64,000 nt of DNA from Metabacillus arenae (GCF_014773385.1 NZ_JACXAI010000003.1:1-64000); one strand, 5' to 3'. Positions 36,601-45,758 are shown, counted from the stretch's first letter. Notes: generated by a model not told the origin, from the sequence alone. A program made the numbers and translations.

Positions 36601-39600
36601 GCAATGAAACTGGTTGGACAGTCAATTCCTATGGTACAACCGTATGGCATGGAGTGGATAAAAACGATGCTTACGAAGGGTATAAGCAATATTTGTATTC
36701 TCCTTATGACGGCGGGAAAGTTTCTTCGAAGCAAACCATTGTTGGGTTAAAGGATGGGGAGTACACGGTTTCGGCAATGGCTAAGCTAATGCCGCATTTG
36801 GATCCGACATTTGCCGGCGGGGTTGCGAAAATGATTGTATCCCAGCCCGGTAAAGAGAAGGTTGAAGTGCCAATTGAACCAAAATTAAAAGATCCAAATG
36901 GTCCTGTAAAGCAGAAGTGGAACGCTGATGAGTTTGAGTATAAAAAATTCAGCACGGACACGATTCAAGTCACAGAAGGTGAATTGACTCTAGAATTTTA
37001 TATGGAAGCAACAAAAGCAGATACTTCTTTGCAGCTTGATAATGTGCAGCTTCAACCTGCAAACTCTGAGTCTCCGCAGGATGTAGAGGTCAATCTGTAT
37101 AACAAAGGGTTTGAGCAGGAATTTACTGGGTGGAGCCGTACCAATATGGTCAACCAATCGATTGAATCAGAAGAGAAAAAGCCATTTGTCCGAATTACAG
37201 GTAAGGAAGCATATTCATCTGATATTTGGCAATTTGGCAATGCCCCGGTGGATGGAAACTATCAATTATCGATTAACACTCGTAAATCTGGAAACTTCGA
37301 CAAGTCATCGCTTTATGTCACATACTCTGGAGGCACAAAAGAAGTCCCGATCCCGGCAAGCGGTGATTGGAAAGAAGTTAAAGTCCCCAATATCCAGTTA
37401 ACGGCTGGTGAGGTGGTAAAGGTAGGCGTTATCGCGAAAGGTGATGCCGGAAGTGTTCTTGATCTTGATAGTGTCAAAATGATGAAAAAAGATCCGTCCG
37501 AGCATCAAAATGTTTCGTATCTTGAAAGTTTAGATGCAGACACCCCATATTCTGTTTCAGAGGATGGGAAAAGTATCTTGTTGAATTCAAAAACCCAAGA
37601 AAAGATAAAAGTAGAATTCGTTCAAGAGGATACGGCTAAAGTATGGATGGAACCAACTGGTTCATTTAAGAAAAATGCATCCTTTGTTGTCGATCAAGAG
37701 GCAGCAAGTGTAGTCCCTAAGGTAACAGATAAGGATGATTATGTTCTGGTTCAAACTGGAAAAATGAGTTTACGTGCTTATAAGTCTCCATTTAAGCTTG
37801 CTTATTATAATGCGGAGAATACTAAATTGTTAACTGAGCATAGCGAAAAAATCGGATTTGGATATGATGGAGATACCGGTGTTTATTCTGCCATGAACCT
37901 TGATCCAAAAGAGCATTTTTTTGGCCTTGGTATCGATCGTGACTCTCAATCCTTCGACCGCAGGGGCCATAAGGTCGTGATGAACAACGGAATGAAGAGC
38001 GGATATGGTGGAAACACTTCCGATATTTCTGGTACCTTTTTCACTAGTACGAAAGGTTATGGTCTTTACTTTGATAACACCTATGAAAATGTCACGTTTG
38101 ATATGGGGGCGACAGACAGCGGGAAGTATTCTTTCAGTTCACCAAATGGCGAAATGATATACTACTTTATGGCGGGTGAGAAGGAAAGTACTTTAACCGA
38201 CATTATGAAAAGTTTTGCGGATCTAACAGGAACAGCTCCGATACCGCCAAAATGGACATTAGGTTATATCCAATCCAAGTTTGGATATAAGAGCTGGCAG
38301 GAAGTGAATAAGGTTGTAGATACATTCCGGCAAAAACAAATTCCTTTAGATGGCATGATTCTCGATGTTTACTGGGCCAAAGATAATCACTACTTTGACA
38401 TGACTTGGTCTGAAGCTTTTGCGAATCCAAAAGAAAGCATGGAAGCGTTAGCGAAGAAAGGTATCAAGACAGTACCAATTGTCGATCCGTACATTCAAGT
38501 AACGGCGAGCAATTTTAACGAGGGCGACCGGAATGGATATTTTGTTAAAGATGCTTCAGGAAAAACCGTTATTTATGACGCTTGGTATGGGAAATCAGGA
38601 TTAGTGGACTTCACCAATCCAAAAGCGGTTGATTGGTTCAATGCACAAGTTAAAGCTTTGCATGATGCGGGTGTAAAAGGGTATTGGATTGATTTGAATG
38701 AACCTGAGATTAGAACGGATTCGTTAAGGCACCAATTCACAAAAGGCAGCGCAGCAGAGATTCGAAATGTATATGCTCTAAACGAAGCGAAAGCGTTTTA
38801 TCAAGGGCATAGAAGCTATAGTGATAACCGTTTATGGAGCTTGTCACGTTCCGGATTTTCTGGAATTCAAGAATACGGAACGACTGTCTGGAGCGGGGAT
38901 GTTGATGCAAGCTGGGAGTCCTTTAGGCACAATATGCAATTGGGATTAAGCTCTTCTATGTCTGGTATTCCTTATTTCACAACCGATATTGGTGGATTTT
39001 ATGGCAAACCGACCGCTGAACTTTATACACGTTGGATGCAAGCTGGATCCTTTATGCCAATCTTCCGTGCACACAATTGTGAATGTAGCGATCAGTCGAA
39101 TACAAGGGAGCCATGGGCGTTTGGTGAGGAGGCAGAAAGCATAGTAAAGCAAAGCATAGAACAGCGTTACAAACTGCTCCCTTACATTTATTCATCAAGC
39201 AAGCAAACAACTGAGGGAAATGTATCTTTAATGAGGCCGCTTGTCATGGATTATACAACGGATTCAAACGTGTATGGGATTGAAGACCAATGGATGTTTG
39301 GACCAAATATGCTGGTGGCTCCGATTGCATTGGAAGGCATTTCAAAGAGAAGCATTTATCTTCCAGAAGGTACATGGTTTGACTGGAGCACTCAGAAAAC
39401 ATTTGCCGGAGGACAAACCATTGAATATGATGCTGATTTGTCTAAAATTCCGGTATTTGTGAAGGAAGGCGCGATTATTCCGCAGCGTGAAGCTCAAAAT
39501 TATACAAATGAAAAACCTGCATCCAAGATGAGGTTGAAAGTTTATCCAAGACAAAATGGAGAAGCCTCAAGCTTTACTTTATATGAAGATGACGGTCAAA

Positions 39601-39977
39601 CTTACAAATATGAAAAAGGCGAGTCCGCTGAAACAGAGGTAACCGCTGCATCTAATGATAGGAAGGTTACCCTTGAAATTTCTGGAATGAAGGGTCATTT
39701 CAACGGACGTATTGAAAAAAGAACTTGGATTGCAGAAATAAAAATGAGTACCGACGATAAGAGAGATGTTAAATCCGTCGAACACAACGGCAAAAAATTA
39801 AAAATAGTAGATTCTATTGAAGCAGTTGAATCAGGTACCGATGTTTGGTACTACGATACGAAAACAGACATGATTTTTGTGCAAACGAAAAAGATGCCTA
39901 CTTCTGAAGAACAAGTGATTACTGTATCTACTAAAAAAGGAAAATCATCGGATAAAGGTAATAAGAAAAAGTCATAA
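33690..39977 (+). CDS. Giant secreted GH27-GH31 bifunctional glycosidase
   Basis: A 2095-residue exported enzyme with two catalytic units. Signal peptide to ~34 (GFA/RDSEF). A GH27-like barrel begins at ~35, is interrupted at ~125-440 by two CBM4/9-like modules (NGDFE starts at 131 and 287; LQLDDI and IDIDDV ends), and resumes near W448; nucleophile D555 (YLRVDFLSW), acid/base D624 (RIDED). Three modules follow: ~829-958, ~961-1132, ~1133-1267. A GH31 unit fills ~1275-2060: nucleophile D1668 (YWIDLNEPE), acid/base D1737 (VWSGDVDASW), C-terminal beta domains. It ends in a Lys-rich tail without LPXTG. ATG 33690 follows GGGAGGG. It is probably an alpha-glucan processing enzyme; the substrate is inferred only. 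Without insert and GH31 it matches the 919-residue protein. Confidence 0.9.
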   Translation: MRRSRLRLFQKTIILSIMISMFFSVFNLRSGFARDSEFTRQGTGPMYWITYEHQYGKDVFMPEHRLKDNIDWMAKNFRPYGYDMISTDGWIEGATLLNENGYVVSHNDRWMNDPIYMDGREKPYIKPGKLFNGDFEYATTEGWEIKGNADSGVDKAGARNNFKFYFYKNAPYHAAASQTVTELNKDKTYRLSAWATLGDFTGSNQFTDEAIGSYAEIRISQNGEVVKKVPIELSSSYKKYTLDVASIGEEMTVEIVIDAKRGNASLQLDDITLEAVDSGQTPVPEGNLVVNGDFEQDENEGWQFDGDFAHGRNDDSEGDKSLWTFSGNPNKQIISQTLKNLPDGNYRIHSKAKGKNGFADKGVAVEMKYSGYDKANPEANVKKQVASENWADYTETVKVTSGQLKIEFIVDPTEKQGRDAGIDIDDVSVVYDQWQGYPQERYPDGHTWKHWADYVKSKGMKFGIYYNPLWISPEVVKNPDKYKVKGTNTPVADLVITEPQDIGGGKTLQGDRFDGGQGGERALYWLNVDHPDAEKFLKGYIDFFAEQGASYLRVDFLSWYESGYDKGLGQIGKGHTREQYRKALQWMDEATEKNDIFLSLVMPDLNNHGEYEQRYGDMIRIDEDAFSGGWDHISGRRQEWTNNWSQWANPFQGFTGFADISGRGSMINDGDFLKLNTFKGRYAENEKKTAISLFTMAGSPITIADQYDTIGDNYKYYQNPELIELNQLGFVGKPIFYSNKHYKNNVSRDSERWAGQLPDGSWVISLFNRSDARKGLSMDFKKDLGIKDEAFARNLWEHKDLGYRTMYSEMLEPHDSAVLKLIPKTNKKVYQTEVASYQGGAIFDNEQMGYDGFGYLNGLNKIGSKVTIAVEMPEAGQFPLAIKYGNGNTEASTLSLSVEDKKMNVIDTASKVSFPSTGDKWGTVEQFVQLNKGVNLITLEFTGEDTGSTLIDSIQFGSHAGQLINGDFEMGNETGWTVNSYGTTVWHGVDKNDAYEGYKQYLYSPYDGGKVSSKQTIVGLKDGEYTVSAMAKLMPHLDPTFAGGVAKMIVSQPGKEKVEVPIEPKLKDPNGPVKQKWNADEFEYKKFSTDTIQVTEGELTLEFYMEATKADTSLQLDNVQLQPANSESPQDVEVNLYNKGFEQEFTGWSRTNMVNQSIESEEKKPFVRITGKEAYSSDIWQFGNAPVDGNYQLSINTRKSGNFDKSSLYVTYSGGTKEVPIPASGDWKEVKVPNIQLTAGEVVKVGVIAKGDAGSVLDLDSVKMMKKDPSEHQNVSYLESLDADTPYSVSEDGKSILLNSKTQEKIKVEFVQEDTAKVWMEPTGSFKKNASFVVDQEAASVVPKVTDKDDYVLVQTGKMSLRAYKSPFKLAYYNAENTKLLTEHSEKIGFGYDGDTGVYSAMNLDPKEHFFGLGIDRDSQSFDRRGHKVVMNNGMKSGYGGNTSDISGTFFTSTKGYGLYFDNTYENVTFDMGATDSGKYSFSSPNGEMIYYFMAGEKESTLTDIMKSFADLTGTAPIPPKWTLGYIQSKFGYKSWQEVNKVVDTFRQKQIPLDGMILDVYWAKDNHYFDMTWSEAFANPKESMEALAKKGIKTVPIVDPYIQVTASNFNEGDRNGYFVKDASGKTVIYDAWYGKSGLVDFTNPKAVDWFNAQVKALHDAGVKGYWIDLNEPEIRTDSLRHQFTKGSAAEIRNVYALNEAKAFYQGHRSYSDNRLWSLSRSGFSGIQEYGTTVWSGDVDASWESFRHNMQLGLSSSMSGIPYFTTDIGGFYGKPTAELYTRWMQAGSFMPIFRAHNCECSDQSNTREPWAFGEEAESIVKQSIEQRYKLLPYIYSSSKQTTEGNVSLMRPLVMDYTTDSNVYGIEDQWMFGPNMLVAPIALEGISKRSIYLPEGTWFDWSTQKTFAGGQTIEYDADLSKIPVFVKEGAIIPQREAQNYTNEKPASKMRLKVYPRQNGEASSFTLYEDDGQTYKYEKGESAETEVTAASNDRKVTLEISGMKGHFNGRIEKRTWIAEIKMSTDDKRDVKSVEHNGKKLKIVDSIEAVESGTDVWYYDTKTDMIFVQTKKMPTSEEQVITVSTKKGKSSDKGNKKKS

Positions 39978-40094
39978 CAAAGCCCGGGGTGAAAAAACGA
40001 TTGGAAGAAACGATACGAACGAAGGTTAAAGCAGGACCAAGCTGTTGCTAAAACTCAGCAGCTAAACAATTTTCTATAAAAGAAAAAACGTTTT

Positions 40095-40128
40095 AAGGGA
40101 AGGTTGAAAGAGTTGACTTTCCCTTTTA
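40095..40128 (+). terminator. Terminator after the giant gene
   Basis: AAGGGAAGG (40095-40103) pairs, with one G-T, with CTTTCCCTT (40117-40125), followed by TTTATA. It marks the right edge of the island. Confidence 0.6.
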
Positions 40129-40464
40129 TATTGCCGTAATCAGCAAGAACAATGATTATTGTGTTGTTTTTTAGCCCGTCATAATAACCTTATTGGCCCT
40201 TCTTGACTCAAAATGAAAAGCTGAAAGAGAGCCAATTAAGCCCGTAAATGATCCTGGTTTATTATAAATGTTCAAAATTTTTTTTAAAGGCACAATTTCT
40301 GAATTGCCGAACTTAACCAAGTACAGATGTTTCCTGATATTGGGACCGCGCTTGGGCGGATTCGAAGCTCTTTTTAATAGCATCACCAAATTCCCGCATA
40401 GTTTTTCTTTATCTAAGGAAGAATTTATATAGTGACAATAATCCAACTCATAAGGTGAGCATAC
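40129..40464. other. Spacer before ymfD
   Basis: A non-coding stretch of about 335 bases. A 101-codon minus-strand frame (40171-40476) has no ribosome site and runs into the ymfD start, so I do not accept it. Nothing else is recognisable. Confidence 0.5.
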
Positions 40465-41706
40465 ATGGGAGAACAAAAAAAGAAACGTGATTTGATTGCA
40501 CTATCATCTGTTCCTCTAGTGATGACGCTAGGAAATTCTATGCTGATACCGGTTTTGCCGGAAATTGAAAGGGAATTAAAGATTTCTTCCTTTCAGGTAT
40601 CCCTTATTATTACCGTGTATTCGATTGTAGCCATTTTATTAATTCCGGTAGCAGGTTATTTATCTGATCGGTTTGGAAGAAAGATTGTGATGGTTCCTTG
40701 TTTAATTATCGCTGGGCTTGGTGGAGCAGTGGCAGGCTGGGCAGCATGGAAAGTGCAAAGTCCTTTTTACTTAATTTTAGCTGGAAGGGTTTTGCAAGGT
40801 ATTGGGTCAGCCGGAGCAGCACCTGTTGTTATTCCCCTTATAGGTGATATGTTTGAAAATAATAAGGAAGTCAGTTCGGGGCTTGGGTTAATTGAAACAG
40901 CCAATACGGGGGGGAAAGTTCTTAGTCCGATAATAGGAGCTGCTCTTGCTTTATTTATTTGGTTTTTACCATTCTGGTTTATCCCATTTTTTAGTTTTAT
41001 CAGTGTTTTGCTCGTATTTTTCTTAGTGAAAATCCCCAAAACTGAAAAGAAAAGTCAATCGATTAAAGAGTTCGTTATCTGCTTAAGAGATATCTTAAAA
41101 GAAGAAGGACGCTGGTTATACTCCATTTTTGCAATCGGCTGTTTAATTATGTTTGTTTTGTTCGGAGTTTTATTTTTCTTATCAGATATTTTAGAAAAAA
41201 TCTACAAAATTGATGGTGTTTATAAAGGATTATTACTTGCCATTCCATTGTTAGCTCTATCAATTAGCTCCTTTATTGCTGGGAAAAAAATCGGGGACCA
41301 CAAAAAAGTTATGAAAATTGCGATTGTAGCCGGAATGGGATTGCTCGCTATTTCTTTTGTAGCCTTACGTATTCAGCATAATTTACTCTTCCTGTTAACG
41401 TTTCTTATTTTTAGCGGAATCGGAATAGGCACTTCCTTACCATGTTTAGATGCTTTAATTACGGAAGGTGTTGAAAAAGAAGAAAGAGGAACGATTACTT
41501 CATTTTATAGTTCAATGAGGTTTATCGGAGTGGCCGCTGGTCCGCCTGCTTATGCATTTATTATGAACCAATCAGAGCACTTAGTTTATTATGTGTCAAT
41601 GGGAGCAAGCGTTATCGCTATGTTCATAGGGTTATTATTTATAAAACCTACAGATGAAAACGAAGAAAGTAAAGAAACAAAAGGGAAAATACTTAAAATG
41701 ACCTAA
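40465..41706 (+). CDS. ymfD: MFS drug-type exporter, YmfD-like
   Basis: A 413-residue major facilitator with about 12 membrane segments and the loop motif GYLSDRFGRK (near residues 68-77), as in drug/H+ antiporters. Position after the spoIIIE-ymfC block and before ymfF matches B. subtilis ymfD, reported there to export the siderophore bacillibactin; whether that applies here is unknown. ATG 40465 follows AAGGTGAG. A terminator follows, so it is a single-gene unit. Confidence 0.85.
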   Translation: MGEQKKKRDLIALSSVPLVMTLGNSMLIPVLPEIERELKISSFQVSLIITVYSIVAILLIPVAGYLSDRFGRKIVMVPCLIIAGLGGAVAGWAAWKVQSPFYLILAGRVLQGIGSAGAAPVVIPLIGDMFENNKEVSSGLGLIETANTGGKVLSPIIGAALALFIWFLPFWFIPFFSFISVLLVFFLVKIPKTEKKSQSIKEFVICLRDILKEEGRWLYSIFAIGCLIMFVLFGVLFFLSDILEKIYKIDGVYKGLLLAIPLLALSISSFIAGKKIGDHKKVMKIAIVAGMGLLAISFVALRIQHNLLFLLTFLIFSGIGIGTSLPCLDALITEGVEKEERGTITSFYSSMRFIGVAAGPPAYAFIMNQSEHLVYYVSMGASVIAMFIGLLFIKPTDENEESKETKGKILKMT

Positions 41707-41735
41707 AAGATGATCTGAAATTGATCATCTTTTTC
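41706..41735 (+). terminator. Terminator after ymfD
   Basis: AAAGATGATC (41706-41715) and GATCATCTTT (41723-41732) form a 10-base stem followed by TTTC. The rest of the spacer to 42152 holds only the repeat at 42036. Confidence 0.85.
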
Positions 41736-42035
41736 TGTAGCTCAGGTACGTTTCCAATTATAAATAAATCACTTCTCAAGGAAAGTAGGTTTGACATAAC
41801 TGTGGGCAAAAAAATATATAGTATAGGCATCAGGAGAATATTTATGTGTTTATTGTAAGTTTTTTAGCAGTAGGAATGGCCATAAGAGCAATTGTTTCCT
41901 AGATTCTCCTCTACTTGTTATAATTACTAATAAATATAGGTTACACTATGTAAGATAAGCGGCTAAAAAAGATGAAGAAAGCCATCATATAAATATTCAG
42001 CAGCTTTTCTAGTCTCTTTTCTAAGAGTTAAGTGA

Positions 42036-42060
42036 ACCACCGATTGCTTCTAGTCTCACA
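42036..42060. repeat. ACCGATTGC-type dispersed motif, copy 2
   Basis: ACCACCGATTGCTTCTAGTCTCACA. Its reverse complement, with two differences, stands at 44834-44860, so the ymfF-ymfH pair is flanked by inverted copies. Confidence 0.5.
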
Positions 42061-42152
42061 TCCTAAATTTCACAAGTTTGGTTAGTGAGCACAAAAGTTT
42101 GCGCAAGAGACCTTTTTCTTACATGTTTATTCAATGATTTGGGAGGTTTGTT

Positions 42153-43436
42153 ATGGCTTATATAAATGAAGAAAAAAAAGAAGTAAATGGACTAACAACC
42201 CATATAATTCAAACTGAAAAATTTAAAACGACTACGCTTGTCCTTAAGATGCTGGCCCCCTTAAAGAAAGAAGATGTCACTAACAGGGCATTGCTTCCCT
42301 ATGTCCTTCAAAGGGGGACAAAAAGCTTTTCTACTACTACGGAATTAAGAAAGCATCTTGATGAATTATATGGGGCAACTCTTCAAGTAGATCTTACAAA
42401 AAAAGGCGAAAATCATGTTATTTCGTTTCGGATGGAAGTACCAAATGAAAAATTTCTATCTGATCAAACTCCATTATTAGAGCATGCGCTAAAATTGCTT
42501 TCAGAAATTATCCTTTCCCCAGTCGAGGAAAACGGCACATTTAAAAAGGAATTTGTGGAACAAGAAAAGCGGTCTTTAAAGCAAAGAATTCAAGCAGTTT
42601 ATGATGACAAAATGCGCTACTCCAACCTGCGTCTCGTTCAGGAAATGTGTAAAGGGGAAGCATATGCATTACATGTGAATGGGGAAAAGGAAGAAGCAGA
42701 TAAAATCACACCGGAGTCCCTTTATAAATATTATGAGCGCTGCAGGGCAGAAGATAAAGTGGATTTGTATATAGTTGGTGATTTAGCGGAAAGTGATGTA
42801 AAGAATCTTGTAATGAAATATTTTACTTTTGAAGGAAATTCTCATAAGCGTGCACCTGAAACAAAAACAAACAAGAAAATCGACAAAGTAAAAGAAGAGA
42901 TCGAAGAACAAGACGTAAAGCAAGGAAAATTAAATATTGGGTACAGGACAAATTGTACTTATCAGGATGAGGACTATCATGCTCTCCAAGTATTTAATGG
43001 AATATATGGGGGTTTTTCTCATTCTAAGCTTTTTATTAATGTCCGTGAGAAAGCAAGTCTTGCCTATTATGCCGCTTCCCGTGTGGAGAGCCATAAAGGG
43101 CTGCTCATGGTGATGTCAGGGATCGAATTTGCAAACTATGATCAAGCTGTTACGATCATTAAAGAACAAATGACCGCCATGAAAAATGGCGAATTTACCG
43201 AAAAAGAGATCGAGCAAACGAAAGCAGTTATTCGGAACCAGCTCTTAGAAACGATTGATACTTCCTATGGGATGGTGGAGGTTCTTTACCATAATGTTAT
43301 TGCGGATATTGACCGGACATTTGATGAATGGATTGAAAAAATAAACGATGTAACGAAAGAAGACATTATAAAAGCAGCAGAAAAAATAGAACTGGATACC
43401 ATATATTTCTTAAAAGGAATGGGGGGTAACCAATGA
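42153..43436 (+). CDS. ymfF: M16-family peptidase-like protein YmfF
   Basis: A 427-residue M16-fold protein. It lacks the HxxEH zinc motif, so it is probably the non-catalytic partner of YmfH, as in two-chain M16B peptidases where one subunit carries the metal and the other completes the site. ATG 42153 follows GGGAGG. It overlaps ymfH by four bases (ATGA), supporting one complex. Related pairs in Gram-positives take part in peptide maturation; a specific substrate is not known here. Confidence 0.88.
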   Translation: MAYINEEKKEVNGLTTHIIQTEKFKTTTLVLKMLAPLKKEDVTNRALLPYVLQRGTKSFSTTTELRKHLDELYGATLQVDLTKKGENHVISFRMEVPNEKFLSDQTPLLEHALKLLSEIILSPVEENGTFKKEFVEQEKRSLKQRIQAVYDDKMRYSNLRLVQEMCKGEAYALHVNGEKEEADKITPESLYKYYERCRAEDKVDLYIVGDLAESDVKNLVMKYFTFEGNSHKRAPETKTNKKIDKVKEEIEEQDVKQGKLNIGYRTNCTYQDEDYHALQVFNGIYGGFSHSKLFINVREKASLAYYAASRVESHKGLLMVMSGIEFANYDQAVTIIKEQMTAMKNGEFTEKEIEQTKAVIRNQLLETIDTSYGMVEVLYHNVIADIDRTFDEWIEKINDVTKEDIIKAAEKIELDTIYFLKGMGGNQ

Positions 43437-44722
43437 CAAAACCGATTGAATTCAAGCAGCTTCAAGAAAAGCTATATTACGAAAAAATGGATAGCGGGCT
43501 GGATGTTTATGTTTTGCCTAAATCAGGATTTAATAAAACGTATGCAACGTTTACAACAAAATATGGTTCAATCGATAACCAGTTTGTTCCTCTTAGCAAG
43601 CAGGATATGATTCAAGTACCAGATGGAATTGCCCACTTCTTAGAACATAAGCTGTTTGAAAAAGAAGATGGGGATGTGTTTCAAGAATTCAGTAAACAAG
43701 GCGCATCTGCAAATGCTTTTACGTCTTTTACAAGAACTGCTTATCTTTTCTCAAGTACAGATCAAGTAGAGAAGAACCTGGATACACTTATAAATTTTGT
43801 TCAAGATCCTTATTTTACAGAAAAAACTGTTGAAAAAGAAAAAGGTATTATCGGGCAGGAAATCACAATGTATGACGATAATCCCGATTGGCGTAATTAT
43901 TTTGGGCTTATCGAGAATATGTATGAGCATCATCCAGTTAAAATTGATATAGCAGGGACAATAGAATCCATCTCTAAAATTACCAAGGATCTATTATATG
44001 AATGCTATAATACGTTTTATCACCCAAGTAATATGATGCTATTTGTCGTCGGGCCTATTGATCCTGATGCGATATTGAAACAAATCAGAGATAATCAAGC
44101 TCAAAAGGATTATTCCGATCAACCCGAAATTAAACGCAAGGAATTTGCTGAACCAGAGGCAGTTTATAAGAAAGAACAAAAAATTCCAATGAATGTACAA
44201 TCTTCAAAATGTTTAGTTGGAATAAAAGCAAGAAATCCAAATCGGGTTGGAAAAGAAAAGCTAAAATATGAGTTAACATTCAATATTATTTTGGATATTT
44301 TATTTGGGAAAAGTTCGGATTATTATCGCGAGCTTTATGAAGCTGGCTTAATAGACGAAACGTTCAGCTATGATTATACAGAAGAAAACACCTTTGGATT
44401 TGCCATGATCGGAGGCGACACTGATCAGCCTGATAAGCTTGCTGCTGAAATAAAGAAAATCCTACTTTCTGCAAAAGAGTCAGGATTAACCTTTGATTTA
44501 TTGGAAAGTGCGAAAAAGAAACGGATAGGTGCTTTTCTAAGGGCCGTAAACTCTCCAGAATATATAGCAAATCAGTTTACTCGCTATGCCTTTAATGAAA
44601 TGAATTTATTTGATGTTGTTTCTAGCATTGAAGAGCTTACAAAAGAAGATATTGAAAAGACATTGAATGAAAGTATTGATGAGAATTTATTGACTGTCTG
44701 TCAGGTTATTCCCAAAAAATAG
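43433..44722 (+). CDS. ymfH: M16-family zinc peptidase YmfH
   Basis: A 429-residue M16 metallopeptidase with the inverted zinc motif HFLEH (about residues 68-72) and the downstream glutamate region EKGIIGQEI. It probably forms a heterodimer with YmfF. It is cytoplasmic, with no signal peptide. Start codon ATG overlaps the ymfF stop, and GGGGGTAACC lies just upstream. Confidence 0.92.
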   Translation: MTKPIEFKQLQEKLYYEKMDSGLDVYVLPKSGFNKTYATFTTKYGSIDNQFVPLSKQDMIQVPDGIAHFLEHKLFEKEDGDVFQEFSKQGASANAFTSFTRTAYLFSSTDQVEKNLDTLINFVQDPYFTEKTVEKEKGIIGQEITMYDDNPDWRNYFGLIENMYEHHPVKIDIAGTIESISKITKDLLYECYNTFYHPSNMMLFVVGPIDPDAILKQIRDNQAQKDYSDQPEIKRKEFAEPEAVYKKEQKIPMNVQSSKCLVGIKARNPNRVGKEKLKYELTFNIILDILFGKSSDYYRELYEAGLIDETFSYDYTEENTFGFAMIGGDTDQPDKLAAEIKKILLSAKESGLTFDLLESAKKKRIGAFLRAVNSPEYIANQFTRYAFNEMNLFDVVSSIEELTKEDIEKTLNESIDENLLTVCQVIPKK

Positions 44723-44732
44723 ATGCTTTTTT

Positions 44733-44768
44733 AGTGCCAGGTTCTGAAGGTAATTGGAACCCGGCACT
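44733..44768. terminator. Hairpin after ymfH
   Basis: AGTGCCAGGTTC pairs with GAACCCGGCACT (one mismatch). T-rich DNA lies on both sides (CTTTTTT before, CCATTTTA after), so it could work in either direction. Confidence 0.6.
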
Positions 44769-44833
44769 TCCATTTTACATAAGTCTGTTTTCATCAACCT
44801 TGTCGAGGGTAACATATTTTCTAAAGGTGAGAG

Positions 44834-44860
44834 GTGAGACTAGCAGCAATCGGTGGCTCA
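44834..44860. repeat. ACCGATTGC-type dispersed motif, copy 3 (inverted)
   Basis: GTGAGACTAGCAGCAATCGG and TGGCTCA, the reverse complement of the 42036 type. Confidence 0.5.
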
Positions 44861-44920
44861 CTAATTGCCTTCATTTAAAGAGCGAAGACGAAAAAATATT
44901 TTTAGAAGATGTGATTAAGA

Positions 44921-45646
44921 ATGAACGGAAAATACGCTTTAGTAACTGGTGCAAGCGGAGGGATCGGCACAGCTATTTGCGAAGAGCTTGCTGAACGCGG
45001 GTATCATTTATTTTTACATTATTACCGGAACAAAAACAAAGCCGAAGAACTGCAAATCAAGCTGAATGCAAAAAATATAACCTCCTTTCTTGTAGATGCT
45101 GACCTTTCATCTATTGATGGTGTTTACCACCTGCAAAAACAGCTGCATGCAGATATTGATGTTTTAATATTAAACAGCGGGACTAGCTATTATGGATTGA
45201 TAACAGATATGAACGATCAAGAAATCGATGATATGATACAGCTGCATATAACCAGTCCATTTAAATTAGCGCGGCAGCTGCTGCCGAGAATGGTTTCAAA
45301 AAGAGCAGGCTCTATTGTGGTGATATCTTCGATCTGGGGGCTTTCTGGCGCATCTTGTGAAGTCCTTTACTCCATGGTAAAAGGAGGGCAAAATTCTTTT
45401 GTAAAAGCACTTGCAAAAGAAGTAGCCCCTATGAATGTCAGAGTAAATGCAATTGCTCCTGGAGCTGTTAAAACAAGCATGCTTGATACATTTTCAAAGG
45501 AGGAAATTTCCTCATTAGAAGAAGAAATCCCTATAGGAAGACTTGCATTTCCATCTGAAATTGCTGATGCTGTTGGATTTCTAGTCTCAGATAAATCTTC
45601 ATATATTACTGGAGAAATTCTTTCTGTAAACGGGGGCTGGCTATAA
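44921..45646 (+). CDS. ymfI: Short-chain dehydrogenase/reductase YmfI
   Basis: A 241-residue classical SDR: NAD(P)-binding TGASGGIG near residue 8, ISSIWG with the catalytic serine, and YSMVK with the Tyr-Lys pair. It resembles FabG-type 3-oxoacyl reductases, but the substrate is unknown. It lies after ymfFH as in B. subtilis. The ribosome site before ATG 44921 is weak (AGAAGATGTGA). Confidence 0.9.
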   Translation: MNGKYALVTGASGGIGTAICEELAERGYHLFLHYYRNKNKAEELQIKLNAKNITSFLVDADLSSIDGVYHLQKQLHADIDVLILNSGTSYYGLITDMNDQEIDDMIQLHITSPFKLARQLLPRMVSKRAGSIVVISSIWGLSGASCEVLYSMVKGGQNSFVKALAKEVAPMNVRVNAIAPGAVKTSMLDTFSKEEISSLEEEIPIGRLAFPSEIADAVGFLVSDKSSYITGEILSVNGGWL

Positions 45647-45690
45647 TAAACCCTTTTATGCTACTTTTTAAAAATAATCAAGCATTTCAA

Positions 45691-45758
45691 AATATGAGGT
45701 GTGAGTCCATAAGCAATCGGTGATCGACCGATTGCCTCTGCTGCTACCTCCTCATATT
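45691..45758. repeat. Long nested hairpin with ACCGATTGC motif, copy 4
   Basis: AATATGAGGT (45691-45700) pairs with ACCTCCTCATATT (45746-45758), and inside it GCAATCGGT (45713-45721) pairs perfectly with ACCGATTGC. It follows ymfI and could end its transcript, though no T-run follows. Confidence 0.65.

Noticed and set aside
40171-40476. 101-codon minus-strand frame before ymfD
   Set aside because: No ribosome site; it overlaps the ymfD start; its sequence does not look like a known protein.
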